Shown: positions 42,455 to 53,868, counted from the stretch's first letter. The stretch: 64,000 bases of DNA from Carposina sasakii (GCA_014607495.2 CP053170.1:6696001-6760000); one strand, 5' to 3'. Numbers and translations: made by a program. Notes: generated by a model not told the origin, from the sequence alone.

Positions 42455-42800
42455 AGTCTGTCAGGCGATGAGCTAGTAACTTGTCACTGAACTTTTACCA
42501 TAGAGGAATAAGATGTCATTAGACTTTTCGGTGCCTCACAATTCCAGTCCTTGACACTCAGATTCTATTAGTGTAATCTACAGTAATGTACTACATTACT
42601 AATGTATTGTAGCGTATAGTAATGCAATCTAATGTTGATCAAGGTATATGTTGCATCAAAACTGTTAGTATGACATCTTATTCCTCTATGACTTTTAAAC
42701 CTGTCTCCGCTGCGATAAACGTGTCTGCATCTTCTCGATCCTACAGTTCTGATGGCCGCATTTTTGGTAACACAGCCTGTGTATATGTATGTTATGTAAT
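42455..42800 (+). mobile_element. Family Z repeat split by M5
   Basis: Left: GTCAGGCGATGAGCTAGTAA, CTTGTCACTGAACTTTTAC. Right from 42691: TCCGCTGCGATAAACGTGTC, CGATCCTACAGTTCTGATGG, TAACACAGCCTGTGTATATG. Confidence 0.65.
42499..42690. mobile_element. M5 fold-back MITE, nested in Z
   Basis: The left terminus CATAGAGGAATAAGATGTCA is exactly the reverse complement of the right terminus TGACATCTTATTCCTCTATG. The interior shares TTTTCGGTGCCTCACAATTC and CAGTCCTTGACACTCAGATT with 3811-3995. Confidence 0.85.
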
Positions 42801-42821
42801 AAACAATGTTCTCCTTACCAT

Positions 42822-42921
42822 ACTTCAGCCACGGAGCGGCCTATCTCAGCCGATATTAGCCATCTGCGCAGAAGATATTACAATTATAATGCACAAGACG
42901 TGTGAGCGCAAACACAGGTGC
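42822..42921 (-). mobile_element. SINE S2 tail fragment
   Basis: CTTCAGCCACGGAGCGGCCT, CGATATTAGCCATCTGCGCA, GATATTACAATTATAATGCA and GTGTGAGCGCAAACACAGGT match the tail of the S2 copy at 50521-50640. Confidence 0.55.
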
Positions 42922-43278
42922 ATGTTTTTTGGTCGTCAACGTTCCCGAAATCTACGGAATTTCCTCATCAACACGATCATTTTTCTCCGTGGAAGCATAC
43001 CTGGGAAGTGTCTGATTCCCAAGATATTAGGGTCCAAAGTTGAGTAAATAGACTGCGTTTTTCTGCATAAATGCACATAGTCGCGCGTAGCAAGATTTTT
43101 TAACGAGAAATAAGTAACTAGCATAAACAATGGATACTATAAATTTCGCCCGGTCAAGTAATTTTTTTTTTTATTACCTACATCGTTTCGCAGCATTTTT
43201 TTGGCATAAACTTACTTTATTTGATCTATAGAGTACGTACCCTTCATTAACGGTGGCAACGAAAAAAAACATCCTGTA
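42922..43278 (+). mobile_element. M1 MITE, near full length
   Basis: TTTTTTGGTCGTCAACGTTC at the left, ACATCCTGTA at the right; about 357 bp with a small deletion in the middle. The 141-codon frame running into it from 42622 is a chance reading through Z, M5 and M1. Confidence 0.8.
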
Positions 43279-43394
43279 GATAGTCCGATGGTATGGAGAT
43301 GCGACACGTGGGAGAAGGAGGGATATCAGCAGGACCAACGACTTACGAAGTACGTTTATAGCCACTAAGTACGTACACAAACACAAGGTAAAAT

Positions 43395-43475
43395 CCTGAA
43401 ATGAGGTAACTAAAACTGCAAGATCTCACAGGCACGTTCAGCATATGGGGGACAGATGTAAAGTATCATTGACGT
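43395..43475 (-). mobile_element. Family Z fragment
   Basis: GAAATGAGGTAACTAAAACT, GCAAGATCTCACAGGCACGT and TCAGCATATGGGGGACAGAT. Confidence 0.55.
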
Positions 43476-43477
43476 AG

Positions 43478-43742
43478 TAAAGTAGTAGCCGAGTGGTGCT
43501 GGCAGAGTAGAGTACCACCACCTCATGCCTGCCCGTGGGTATCGTACGAGGCGATTCAGGGTTTCCGGGAGGTGGGCCGCAGCGCCTCCCGTGCTGACAA
43601 CATAGTCCGAAAATCACACTGCGGTCACCAACCCGCCTGCCCAGCGTGGTGACTATGGGCAAAACCCTCCTGTGGAAGTAGCCTTGTGGCGTGCCCTGGG
43701 GGAGGCCTACGTCCAGCAGTGGACTGCAATAGGCTGAAGAAG
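43478..43742 (+). mobile_element. Family V repeat, near complete
   Basis: GAGTGGTGCTGGCAGAGTAG, CCTGCCCGTGGGTATCGTAC, GAGGCGATTCAGGGTTTCCG, GGAGGTGGGCCGCAGCGCCT, CACACTGCGGTCACCAACCC, CCTTGTGGCGTGCCCTGGGG and GGCCTACGTCCAGCAGTGGA. The last part resembles the RTE-like tails, suggesting a SINE using a LINE's 3' end. Confidence 0.7.
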
Positions 43743-43744
43743 AA

Positions 43745-45565
43745 AAAGTAAAGTAGTAATAGTTACTAGCTTATTACTTAACCTAAATTACTTATCAGAC
43801 TTAATTTTCCCTGGATAAGTACTGTAAAAGATTAATCTGGACCGTTATTTTAATTACCTGTTTGACCATGTGGTCGGTAAGAATATTTTTATAACGCGAC
43901 CAAGTGACCATAAAGCATACAAAGTGCTTAAATTATCTACTAAAGGCACGTTAAATATGGCTAACTGTTTTTATTTTTGCAAAGCTACTGCTGATTCTCG
44001 TTTATGATAATTTTATTTTTTATAACTTTGATTAGCGTTCCATAAACTGGCTGTGGATCTACGTAGGTAGTTTTAATTACATAATCTGCTCCTTTTTAAA
44101 AATTATCGTAAAATCTCCTAATTTTGACCTTAAATTTGTAAATTTGTTTACGTAAATAAGAAATGGATTTTTGATAATTGAGACAAAAAACATTATAACG
44201 ACATCAAATTAAGTACACGTTGGTCTCTATACTAATTACATGGTTGGTTGTTCCGTTGATAATTTGTAAAGCATACTCGTATACATTTAAAATTTAAATT
44301 AATGATGAAATAAATTGAAGAAAATAAATCTTGGAAATATAATTAATGATCTTTCATATGATTGCGCACATTAAATGAATTCTGCTATCAACAAATGTTA
44401 TGGTAACGGGAGACTACTATTTTTTGTTTCCTTCGCTTAAAATTAGATTATCTTCCTCATAGAGACTGTCAGCAGTTTAAAAAAGTTGGTTATCTCATAC
44501 CAGGGACTTGGTACTTTCATACTGTCTTAAAACAAACTTTTTAATTTTCATTTACGAAAAAAATAAATTATTGGTAAGATACATTTCCAATTTCCTTTTT
44601 CATTCTTCTATTGACATAACAACTTTACTACCAATTTAAAGTTATAAAGATTATTAGTAAATTTAAGGAACTTGTATTACCTATCTACCAAGAAACAATC
44701 TATTTCTGGATTCGTCGTTATAATTTGTATACATCTACTGAACAGGGGAGTTACACAATGTAACAGTATGCCTACATGTATGATTGCTCCAATAGTAAGC
44801 CTTCATTTTTGCATGTGCGTCAAATCACGTGCTGAAGTCTAACCTCCATTGGGAATCTTACGATAACAAACGTCAACGCGAAATAATGTTACATTGTATG
44901 TACCTATATACTTAACTGTAAAGAACTAGATAACAAAAACTTTTCTGTTCTAGTCATAACCTGTTCAAGAATACTCAAAACCACTGCACACGATCATTAA
45001 CATTAAATTCTCTGTGCCAGTTTCTAAACTTCAGCCGATCTCATTACCTTTTTTCCAATAAAATGCGATAACAAACAGTATAATGCACAAAGGCGGGTCA
45101 CTGCTCGCTGCAGTAATTGAATACAAGCAGAAACTTATCCGACCGCTAAATCAGTACCGTAAATGTACTTACTATCTACTGTCCGACGCTTATTGTTAGG
45201 TAAAGTAGCTGTTCCAGTATTGGATGGGAGTTGGATCAAATCGTTGATCAATATTTTGGTGTGAGAGAAAACCTTTCGTTAATTAATGGGGGAGATTTTG
45301 GATAGGATTTGGACCAGATCCCTTCGGGCAAGGGAATGAGGTGTTACTTATGTGTACATGAAGAAATTGAAACAGGAATTTGGGCTGTAATATAATAATA
45401 ACTATATAATAGTAACTAGAACTAATATTAAACAGCATTTACTATTTCAAAATGACGTTGCTTACTCCAACGTCAAATGACGACGTGGCTTTCGGCGGTT
45501 TGCAAAAGACGTACCCGCGTGAACCAATTTTGTGGTCTGTATCAATCCGAGTGCAATTATATGAA
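43745..45565. other. No recognisable feature
   Basis: About 1.8 kb of AT-rich, apparently low-copy DNA. No frames or repeats supported. Confidence 0.4.
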
Positions 45566-45567
45566 AA

Positions 45568-45831
45568 TACAGGGTGTAACAAAAAGGGTATGTTAAGCTA
45601 AAATCTATGAAAATAGCCCACTATAGAGAACCTATCCATAAAATTTGAGACTCGAAATCACAAGTTTCTTTTTTAAGACTGTATGAAAATTCTTGAGACG
45701 GTTAAGAATTCTCCATACTATCTAGAAAAACAAACATGTGATTTCTGGTCTCAAACTTTTTGAGTAGGTTCTCTACAGTGGGCTATTTACATATCTTTTA
45801 GCTTAACATACCCTTTTTGTTACACCCTGTA
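45568..45831. mobile_element. M2 fold-back MITE
   Basis: TACAGGGTGTAACAAAAAGG and its complement CCTTTTTGTTACACCCTGTA bound a 264-bp element. Inner arms GTATGTTAAGCTAAAA, TAGCCCACT and ATCACAAGTTTCTTTTT are answered on the right. This is the best-preserved pair of M2 ends. Confidence 0.9.
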
Positions 45832-45839
45832 TAGTTAGC

Positions 45840-46185
45840 AAAGCCTTTCCAAATAATTTAACCACAGAAATTCACTTCAAAATGAAAAGGCAACGATTTG
45901 TTTTTTTTTTCTGAAAATATACGGAGCTTATTGAAAAAGAAAATATCAGGTATATTATAACTAGCAACCTGACAGCTTAGTGTGAGTTCCCACTTCGAGC
46001 TCGTTTGCGTTAAAGTAAACTATTTTACCAGTCGTAGTGCCGTTGTTCACACTTTATTACATCACGTAATCACGCCATAATATAATTGGTTGGCTGATTT
46101 CCGTTAACGTGAACGAGTTCGAATTGTACAATAAACAGTATACAGAGCTAACTTTAGCTACTTAATACAAATAAGAATATCAAGT
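45840..46185. other. No recognisable feature
   Basis: AT-rich spacer with a 12-T run. Confidence 0.4.
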
Positions 46186-46189
46186 TAGT

Positions 46190-46335
46190 GCAACAAGCAC
46201 CTTACCCAACAAACAATATAGATAGAAATGGACCTAGAATAGCGCCTTGCGGCACGCCGACTTTACATACAAGTGGAACGAGATCTGAATCTCTAATACT
46301 ACCTCAAATTGCCTTCCTAGTCGACCTAGAACACT
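46190..46335 (-). pseudogene. Reverse transcriptase fragment of a non-LTR retrotransposon
   Basis: The minus frame gives VGVPQGAILGPFLSIL then a stop, the conserved G-VPQG-ILGP-LF block of Jockey/CR1-type reverse transcriptases. Upstream text (Q.EVVLEIQ) is in another phase, so at least one frameshift is present. The YxDD catalytic block is not present. Confidence 0.7.
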
Positions 46336-46339
46336 CTCG

Positions 46340-47755
46340 GAATTGAATAGAAGGAAAATTTGTGTTTTGGTCTACTGAAATGGTGCTTCGTATTACATTC
46401 AATAGATGACTATTAGGCGGCTTAAAAAGACAATTAGAAATTAAAAGGATTGCCAAAAATTCGAATCAGGGCAGATACTTATAACTGATGAATAAATATG
46501 TTGCTGTCTTTCTTTAAAACTAAGGTCATAATACTTTCCAGCTGGGATGGAATATAATGTATGTATAGGAACATAAACGGTACTTCACCCGCAAAATGTT
46601 TACAACTCTGCTCAAACAATTTAAAATGTCATCAAAATTAATTTCGCCTAACATGCAAAACCAATTCAGAAAATTTGCATACAAATTATAGAGGAAATAA
46701 TTAAATGCAAATACATGGGAAATGTGTCGAACATTATTTATTCAGTGCACGCTTCATCAAGTTTACATGTTGGTTGACACTTAGATATAATTATAATATT
46801 AGTACTTGCGCACTAATATCTACTTCCATGCTAATGGAAAGTAATTTTGCTGTCTTTTTATATATTTTTGCTGGCTTTTCAATTTTTTAATTTTCCTTTT
46901 TCTAGAGTAACGTTGTTTTTTTTGTATTTAATAAATCGAAGGGTAATATGAGAATAAAGTGCTCATTTTATAGCACTAATCTTTTAAATTTGGGTATGGG
47001 AAAGACACCCAAGCTTTTATCTGACACGAGTATAAAATATTTTCACAAGTTTTGTAATTTGTTAAAGAAAACTGTTTGTTTCTTTAAAAAAAACTCCCAA
47101 AGGAAATAACTACGATCAACTGGACTTCAATAAATAAACTCACATTAAGAAGCCTACTGAAATAGGCCAGTAATTTCCAGCTAAAATAATTACTAAGAGC
47201 CTATAATCTGTAGTAAACGATGCGCTTGCGGCTAATGGCTACCCCAAAAGACATTAAAGGCGTGAGCTTGAAAGAACTATTAACTTACTTCATTATTAAA
47301 AGTTTGTACTTTGATACAAATTAGTTATATGGTAATACTCGTAATAATTTGACTGTATGATCTCCTTTATGTCCTTGAAGTGATTGTGCAGTATATCTAA
47401 GTATAATTCCAAAAATATTTTTTTCTTCCTTACATTTTCTTTCTTCGCAAATTCAAGATAGAGTCATTTCTTTCGTGACCTTAATAAGCCAAAAAGCTTT
47501 ATCTTTTGACCTGTACCCACTGACTGATAAATTTCACCACTGACTCCGTATAGAAATTCAATTGGCTTCAATAAGATTTCAAATTAATTCTTAACAAGCA
47601 AGATGGTCAATTATTAGTATATTGACCCCGATCTTTTCATTCATGAGATTAAGGTCGTTCATTGAAATCAAACTTGAAGTTTGTATCGTCTACTTTTTTG
47701 ATGTAAGTATCTGTAACTAGTAGCATTCCGATTTTTAATAGATTGAGAGACATTG
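46340..47755. other. No recognisable feature
   Basis: AT-rich, no supported gene. The 61-codon frame 46705-46890 is not credited. Confidence 0.4.
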
Positions 47756-47757
47756 TT

Positions 47758-47875
47758 GCTGACGGGGGTTTTATTAGAATACATTAGCTGCATTTTCTTC
47801 CGTGCATATCGTATCAGTCGACTGAGGAACTTAGGCGACAAGCTAACAACTTACCACTGATCATTAAGCGTTAAT
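47758..47875 (+). mobile_element. Family Z, 5' half
   Basis: TTTTATTAGAATACATTAGC, TTCTTCCGTGCATATCGTAT, CAGTCGACTGAGGAACTTAG and CAAGCTAACAACTTACCACT. Confidence 0.65.
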
Positions 47876-47879
47876 ATCA

Positions 47880-48540
47880 TAGTGATGTGCCGGAGATCCG
47901 TATCCGCGGATATTTACACCAAATATCACACTAGATATTATGCACAAGACGATCGATAGTGAGTTAAATTCTCTAGTCTCAAAAACATCAGAATACTCGT
48001 AGGTACAATAGTGAAATTGGAGAAACTTTATGCCCATAAATCCAAAATCTCAACGTAATGCTAAGCTATAATCCAAACCTAGTGATATATTGCTTGACTT
48101 GAATGATAGCGATTCCCACTAAGCTCCACGACCTTCGTCATAAAAAAATGAAATTGATTTCTCTATCCCTTTCGATCTACATCACTTTGGATAACTTCGC
48201 CTCTCTCCCTCCGATCTAAATAGTGACAGCTTAAGTCCGTATCATTTGAAGATTTAGAACAGATTGACTTTGACACAGTTCTATTATGCTGTACGAGTAT
48301 TCAATATTCACCCGCTGGGTTCCGTTAAGATCCAATATTAAACTGATTTGTTACGTTATAAATGTTTAAAGGTTAAAGTTTAATATATACTAAGGATATA
48401 AATGTTGCATTTTTATTGGATCTTTTATTTTTGTCACAAATGCTATTTTAAATATTGAAGTAAAGTTATATCGTCTCTCATAAGGATTAATTCCCTTGGT
48501 ACTAACACCTAATATGACAAACGCGAAAATAAAACTACTG
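47880..48540. other. No recognisable feature
   Basis: AT-rich spacer. Confidence 0.4.
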
Positions 48541-48544
48541 ATCC

Positions 48545-48684
48545 AATTTTAATTAAATTTTGTACACAGGTAGTCTAGAGCCTACAGGACATATCACATA
48601 TTTAGGAGAAATGTTTTTTCCCCCGAACTGTATTTTGTGTTTTACTCCAGTCTACGCGGACGGAGTCGCGGGCGTCCACTAGTA
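48545..48684 (+). mobile_element. Q Helitron-like 3' end
   Basis: CCAGTCTACGCGGACGGAGT, then CGCGGGCGTCCACTAGT. The terminal CTAG is followed by T, as in Helitrons. Confidence 0.6.
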
Positions 48685-49066
48685 TAACTAATATGTATTT
48701 ATTACTGTTTTCGACGAGCTTTATGTTGAAAGTTCCCAAAATTTAAAAATAGTATTAAAAAATACTCTCGATCAAGATATCCTTTTTAATAATAAATCTC
48801 TCGTTTTATAAGTCTTAAGAAAGCAGTAGACTACTAATTATATTATCATTAGCCTTTTGTATAATTCTGTTGTAATATTTTTTTACTTATCATATCTAGA
48901 GCTAATATTAACCCAATTGACAAATAATTGCACTAAGTAAAGTGGCTTTGCCAATTTTAATGCAATTTTGTTTTCTTTTTATAGTAGTAATACTGTTAAC
49001 TTAATATTAAGTATATAATTTTCCGAAGACTAGGTCGTAGCACTTAGAAAGAAATGGGCTTTTTAT

Positions 49067-49446
49067 ATAGGAGATTTTTTCGTTGCCACCCTTTACGAAG
49101 GGTATGTACTCTATACATCAAATAAAGTATGTTTATGCCAAAAAATGCTGGGAAACGAAGTTAATTTTTTTGAAAAAATATTTTTACTTTCGGGCGAAAT
49201 TTATAGTATCCAGTGTTTGTGTTAGTTTTTTTTATAGCCAGATATAAAATATTTTTCGTGAAATTATTATTTATTAATTTATTTATATTAATTTATGCAA
49301 AAAACGCAGTCTATTTACTCAACTTTGGACCCTAATATTTTGGGAACCAGTCACTTCCCAGGTATGCTCCCATGGAAAAAAATGATCGTGTTGATGGGGA
49401 GATTCCGTAGTATTCGGGAACGTTGACGACCAAAAATCACTCTGTA
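49067..49446 (-). mobile_element. M1 MITE, near full length
   Basis: Reversed M1: CGTTGCCACCCTTTACGAAG, CTCTATACATCAAATAAAGT, CAAAAAACGCAGTCTATTTA, CTCAACTTTGGACCCTAATA and ACGTTGACGACCAAAAATCA. A Z copy in the same orientation abuts it. Confidence 0.8.
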
Positions 49447-49680
49447 TGTATATAAATACGACTTGATCCTGAAATGGGGTTGCCAGAACTGCAGGATCAT
49501 ACAGGAAATCCCACAGCCACGCCATTAGCATAGCGGGGACAGATATAAATATTCAGTGATAAGTTGATAGATTATCGCCTACGAAAATGCACGATTTCTT
49601 TATTGGACTCTAACGACATGTACGGAAGGACATGCAGCTGATATGCCTATTCTAGCATCGGCACAGGACACAGGAAATTG
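49447..49680 (-). mobile_element. Family Z repeat, near complete
   Basis: CCTGAAATGGGGTTGCCAGA, ACTGCAGGATCATACAGGAA, CATTAGCATAGCGGGGACAG and GTACGGAAGGACATGCAGCT. Confidence 0.75.
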
Positions 49681-49684
49681 CAAT

Positions 49685-50515
49685 TTAAATTGTATTAAAT
49701 TAGGTCTTCTTTCTTCTCAGTAGATGGATTTATTACGTTCATCAACTGACTGCCAATTACACAAAAAACGTTAAAATCTGTTTATGCTAGGCACAGTAAA
49801 AACTTCAGTATGCTTAAACATTACATTTTGAATTATTGCCCATAGGATAACAGCTCATAATTGCAGTTTTAAAACTATTTATTTTAAAAACTTAAATGCT
49901 AGTGCCGAGAGACTTTTTTTCCTGTAAACCGTTTCTAGGATTTAAAAGCTCAGTTGAACCAATCTGCATTACTAATTTTAATTACCTGGAAACGCATCTC
50001 AAGAACAATTTTGTTGTTTGTTTAAAATACAACGTTGTTTGACATTTCACATAAAGGGCAAAATCGTATTTGTCAGATTTTTTGATGATTTTATGTTTGC
50101 AAAAGTAGTTCTAATTGTAGAGTTGATCAAGTGCTTGCAACTCATACACTTTAAAATTTCGTTTTTTCCACTTACGTGTGAATTTTGAAAAATCCATTCT
50201 TCAATGTTCCCCTGGAATATACAACCCAGTTTCATACTAGTACGTCTAGTAGCTTCGGCTGTCAGTCAGTTATTCAGCTAGTGAAAAATTACATGTAAAG
50301 TTTTATTGTTTTTTTTTTGTTGATAAAAGTGAAGAAATTTTACAACTATTCGTATTCTTTTGTTAATGGACTGCATGTTGGATGATTGTTGGTTACAGGG
50401 ATGTAATTTGATTTTTATCAGTATCTATATGTATTTTGTTATTATAGTTTAGATCACGAAAATTCTTAGTTCAATTCAACGTTTTATTCGTAAATTTATT
50501 TAATTACATAGGTAC
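49685..50515. other. No firm feature
   Basis: AT-rich. GCTGTCAGTCAGTTATTCAG at 50258-50277 looks like clustered insect initiator sequences, but no exon follows. Confidence 0.35.
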
Positions 50516-50520
50516 ATATA

Positions 50521-50858
50521 AGATCTTCTACCATATTTCGGCCAAGGCGACCAATCTCTACGGAGATTAGCCAGGTACGCAGGAGATATTATAGTGCACA
50601 AGGGTGTGCGCAAACACAGATGCACTCTCTATTCCGTTACTCTCACAGTCCGATGGGACGGAAAGCCGACACGACCGGAGAGAGATGAGGCGCAGGGCTA
50701 TCGGTTTTACGTGCTTTCGGAGGCACGAGCTAAGTGACAATTTAACAACATTAAAATCTGTACATGAAATAAATTTATTGGTACAGGCCCGTGACTGGAA
50801 TCGAACTTACGCCTCCCGCTTGGAGACGCACGTCTTAACCACTGGGCCATCACGGCTT
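50521..50858 (-). mobile_element. tRNA-derived SINE, family S2, longest copy
   Basis: On the minus strand: A box-like TGGCCCAGTGGTTAAGACGT, then GCGTCTCCAAGCGGGAGGCG, B box AAGTTCGATTCCAG, CGGGCCTGTACCAATAAATT and AATTGTCACTTAGCTCGTGC. A tail with GTGCACTATAATATCTCCTG, CGTACCTGGCTAATCTCCGT follows. The 89-codon frame over it is a repeat reading. Confidence 0.8.
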
Positions 50859-50869
50859 ACAAAAGGTAC

Positions 50870-51035
50870 ATAATAACTGTGTTCCCGAAATGGGGGAGCC
50901 AGGACTGAAGGATCATAAAGGAGTTGCTAGCTAATCGCCTGAGAGTGTTTGAGTTCCCTAGGCGACTCTCACGACATGCACGGAAAGAGATGCAGCTGAT
51001 GTATTCTAGTGAAGCCCCGCATCGGCACAGGACTA
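50870..51035 (-). mobile_element. Family Z repeat
   Basis: GTGTTCCCGAAATGGGGGAG, then an internal deletion to GAGTTGCTAGCTAATCGCCT, then CGACTCTCACGACATGCACG and TAGTGAAGCCCCGCATCGGC. Confidence 0.75.
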
Positions 51036-51504
51036 ATTAATTTGTTAGGCAATATAAATTGCACAATTGGTGCATTATATTTTTTATGTTGTTTGACAAT
51101 TCAGCCATGTGTTTTTCAAATAGATATTAAGTTGGTGTTGTAAATAGTCATAAAATATTTTTAACATAAATGTTTGTTCGAACTATATTTTAGGTATCTC
51201 TTTTACAAGTTCGATTTTAAAAGGCTGTAACAGTTAAATGTTGACGTTAATATATTACGATCTCTTGAAAGTTTGACGACTTATAAATACAATTTCTATG
51301 AATATTAAACATTTTAACAGGGCCAGACATGTTCCGATTGAGAACTGGTCCAACGCTTTTGATAAGCTTCAAACTTTAAATCAAGTTCCTAAGATTGATC
51401 ATCAATTCTATTACAACTGTAGTAAATTCGTTTATTTTGTCAAAATTGTTAACCAACCCTAATTTAAATCGAATTTAAAAAAAGAAAGTGAAGAAAAAAC
51501 TTAC

Positions 51505-51690
51505 TCAAAAAAGTTCCAAGCACACAGCTTTTTAAAATAAAATCACAAGCACTGGCAACTTGAAATTCAAAATCTGAATTCGAACGTTAAAAAAGTTCAA
51601 CCGCAGAATAAGGGTAAGCGCACACGTGCGATCGTGGCGACGTCGGAGTCCGGACTGGGTGCGCGCCGAGGCGACCCGGCTAATATATTA
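51505..51690 (-). promoter_or_regulatory. CpG-rich promoter candidate with a possible 5' UTR exon
   Basis: The segment 51610-51680 is unusually rich in CpG for this window (CGTGGCGACGTCGGAGTCCG, GTGCGCGCCGAGGCGACCCG) and holds the E-box-like CACACGTGCG. Downstream on the minus strand, TTGGAACTTTTTTGA meets a perfect donor GTAAGT at 51504. An untranslated exon from about 51600 to 51505 is therefore possible. The nearest known acceptor on this strand is at 22785, before the Kazal start exon, about 28.7 kb away. The link is inference only, and the segment may instead serve a plus-strand gene or be a repeat. Confidence 0.3.
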
Positions 51691-52030
51691 TCTCGTATAT
51701 ACTAGTTTTCTTCGTCTTTCACTGGTCTTGACTTGAGACTCGCTTAGTGGGTTAATGAGCAGTGCTGACTGAGTCAGTGGTTCGGTTTTCTATACGTTTT
51801 CGATTTGACGCGCATTGGGTGCTAATCTAAGCTCTTCTGGTGTCATGTTCTTCTGGTGCCAGTGCAGATTTTACAGCTTTTCATAGATTGGAGTGGTTTT
51901 ACAAATTATCGCATTAGTCATTTCTATTCCTAGGTTTTCTAAGAGTAAGCGAAAAATCATTCGTGAACTTTAAACTTCCGTAAGTAAAAGTAACATAGAA
52001 CCTTAAACAAATTAGAACCTCAGTCATTAG
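51691..52030. other. CpG-bearing flank, no gene seen
   Basis: Continues the less AT-rich composition (AGTGCTGACTGAGTCAGTGG, TTTGACGCGCATTGGGTGCT). Possibly the other side of a promoter region. Confidence 0.3.
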
Positions 52031-52034
52031 AATT

Positions 52035-52270
52035 TGTCATGTGCTGATGCCGGGCTTCACTAGAATACATCAGCTGCATCTCCTTCTGTGCAGATTCGAT
52101 CAAGGAACTTATATCCATTCCCTTAGGCGATGAGGTAGCAATTGTGACTGGTCAATTATATGTGCACTTGGCCCTGCTTTGGTAAACGTGACTGTAAGAT
52201 CTCGTTCTTGATCCTGCATTTAAAGCACCTTATTTTAGGATACAGCCATGTATATATTTATGCTAAGCAT
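52035..52270 (+). mobile_element. Family Z repeat, near complete
   Basis: GATGCCGGGCTTCACTAGAA, CATCAGCTGCATCTCCTTCT, CTTAGGCGATGAGGTAGCAA, GGTAAACGTGACTGTAAGAT and GATACAGCCATGTATATATT. Confidence 0.75.
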
Positions 52271-52274
52271 ACCT

Positions 52275-53005
52275 ATTTATGCGAGACAAATAACAACTAA
52301 GTATAACTAAAATTTTATATGATTATAAGCACTTAAATTAAAATATTATTGGGAAAAAGCTACTAAACCCTGCGAGTAACGATCTTCCTGTAAGGAAAAA
52401 AATGTTTACAATCAGATAGAGAAAAATCATGATCAGGCCTGCACGTCATCGTTTCGTTTTGAGAAATTAAAAAAAAACTTGTTTCGATAATCTTGAAAAT
52501 TTTATATATTGTAGTTTATTCTTTGTAAATTATGAAAAAAATAATTAACAGGTCATCATTCTACAAACTAGCCTTACAAGAAGACCCTTACTAGAAAGAT
52601 TCAGTAGCTCTTGGGCCAATATTTCAAGCGCCGGTGATTAATTTGAGGTACTCTCTAGTTATGGTCTCCCGGTAATTATGGCCTTTTGGTTTCCCTTTTT
52701 TGGTTTTGACAGACCACTCCTGCTTGTTTTTTATTGGCAGAGTGTTATTAGCATGATATCGAACTTGATGAGAAATAAAAAAAGACGAAAAGTTTGTTTT
52801 CTTTTTACAGTTCTTGTTAGCGAACATTTTGGTCATAACATTTTACATAACTAATTAATAGGAAAGGACAAAAGTTTTGTGTGTGTTTTTATTGATGTTA
52901 ATAATTTTATTAAACTAATGAAAAGCCCACTATAAAAAATCTAAACGAATGCAATGAATTTAAAATTCCTAAGCAACTCCTGCTTTCATACAAATATTGA
53001 TTATG
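52275..53005. other. No recognisable feature
   Basis: AT-rich spacer. The 70-codon minus frame at 52624-52836 is Lys/Asn-rich and not credited. Confidence 0.4.
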
Positions 53006-53008
53006 ATA

Positions 53009-53273
53009 TACATGGTGTAACAAAAAGGGTATGTTAAGCGAAAAGCTACGTAAATAGCCTACTATAGAGGACCTATCCACAAAATTTGAGACACGAAATC
53101 ACATGTTTATTTTTCCCGATAGTATGGAGAATTTTTAAATATCTCAGGAATTTTCATACAATCTTGAAAAATAAACATGTGATTTAGAGTCTCAAATTTT
53201 GTGGATAGGCTCTCTACGGTGAGCTATTTACATAGCCTTTCGCTTAACATACCCTTTTTGTTACACCCTGTAT
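53009..53273. mobile_element. M2 fold-back MITE
   Basis: TACATGGTGTAACAAAAAGG at the left, CCTTTTTGTTACACCCTGTA at the right. Arms remain complementary through GTTAAGCGAAAAGCTACGTA and TCACATGTTTATTTTTC, about 130 bp per arm. Confidence 0.9.
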
Positions 53274-53274
53274 A

Positions 53275-53415
53275 GACATGGGGACAGTATGCTAATGATC
53301 AATGACAACTTGCTAGCTTATTTTGAGAGAAAATCCGAGTCCCTTAGTCGACTCTTACGACATGCACGGAAGGAGATGCAGCTGATGTATTCTAGTGAAG
53401 CCCCATGTCAGCACG
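53275..53415 (-). mobile_element. Family Z repeat
   Basis: GGGGACAGTATGCTAATGAT, CAATGACAACTTGCTAGCTT, TTAGTCGACTCTTACGACAT and GCACGGAAGGAGATGCAGCT, ending TAGTGAAGCCCCATGTCAGC. Its outer part is cut at the M2 boundary, so M2 probably inserted into it. Confidence 0.75.
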
Positions 53416-53419
53416 TTTA

Positions 53420-53868
53420 CAGCCAAATGTATTATATGGAATATCTGTCAAATTTAGGCAATATTTAGCATAAACAATGTTTAAATTCTTTTGTAATAAC
53501 GCGTCTAAGATTCGTCTTAGTCTCCGGGAAATTAGTCGTTAAACGTTTTACCCAGTATTGTTTGGCTCTCACTATCGACTTGAACCACATCTCGCGTGAT
53601 TGTTTTGCCGATTGAGATGCGCTACCGGTTTTTTTGTGCTAGTTTCGCCGTGGAATGCAATAATTGCCGGTTTTTGTCAGTCAGAATTAGTTCTTATTTC
53701 GTTTCTTGATTTTGAGAAGGAGATAGAAATACGTGAGGGCATGTTTGATGGGGTTTAGATATCGTTAATGAATAAGTGTTGACATTGTCTCTTTTGTAAA
53801 TTTAAATAAGTTTTTTTAAATATAATGTTGATATTAACGTTAAGTACAAGAAACAGATTATATTATCA
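53420..53868. other. No recognisable feature
   Basis: A slightly CpG-richer stretch at 53570-53670, otherwise AT-rich. Confidence 0.4.

Noticed and set aside
42622..43047. 141-codon open frame, the longest in the window
   Set aside because: It reads through M5, Z, an S2 fragment and M1 in turn; no part resembles a protein family.
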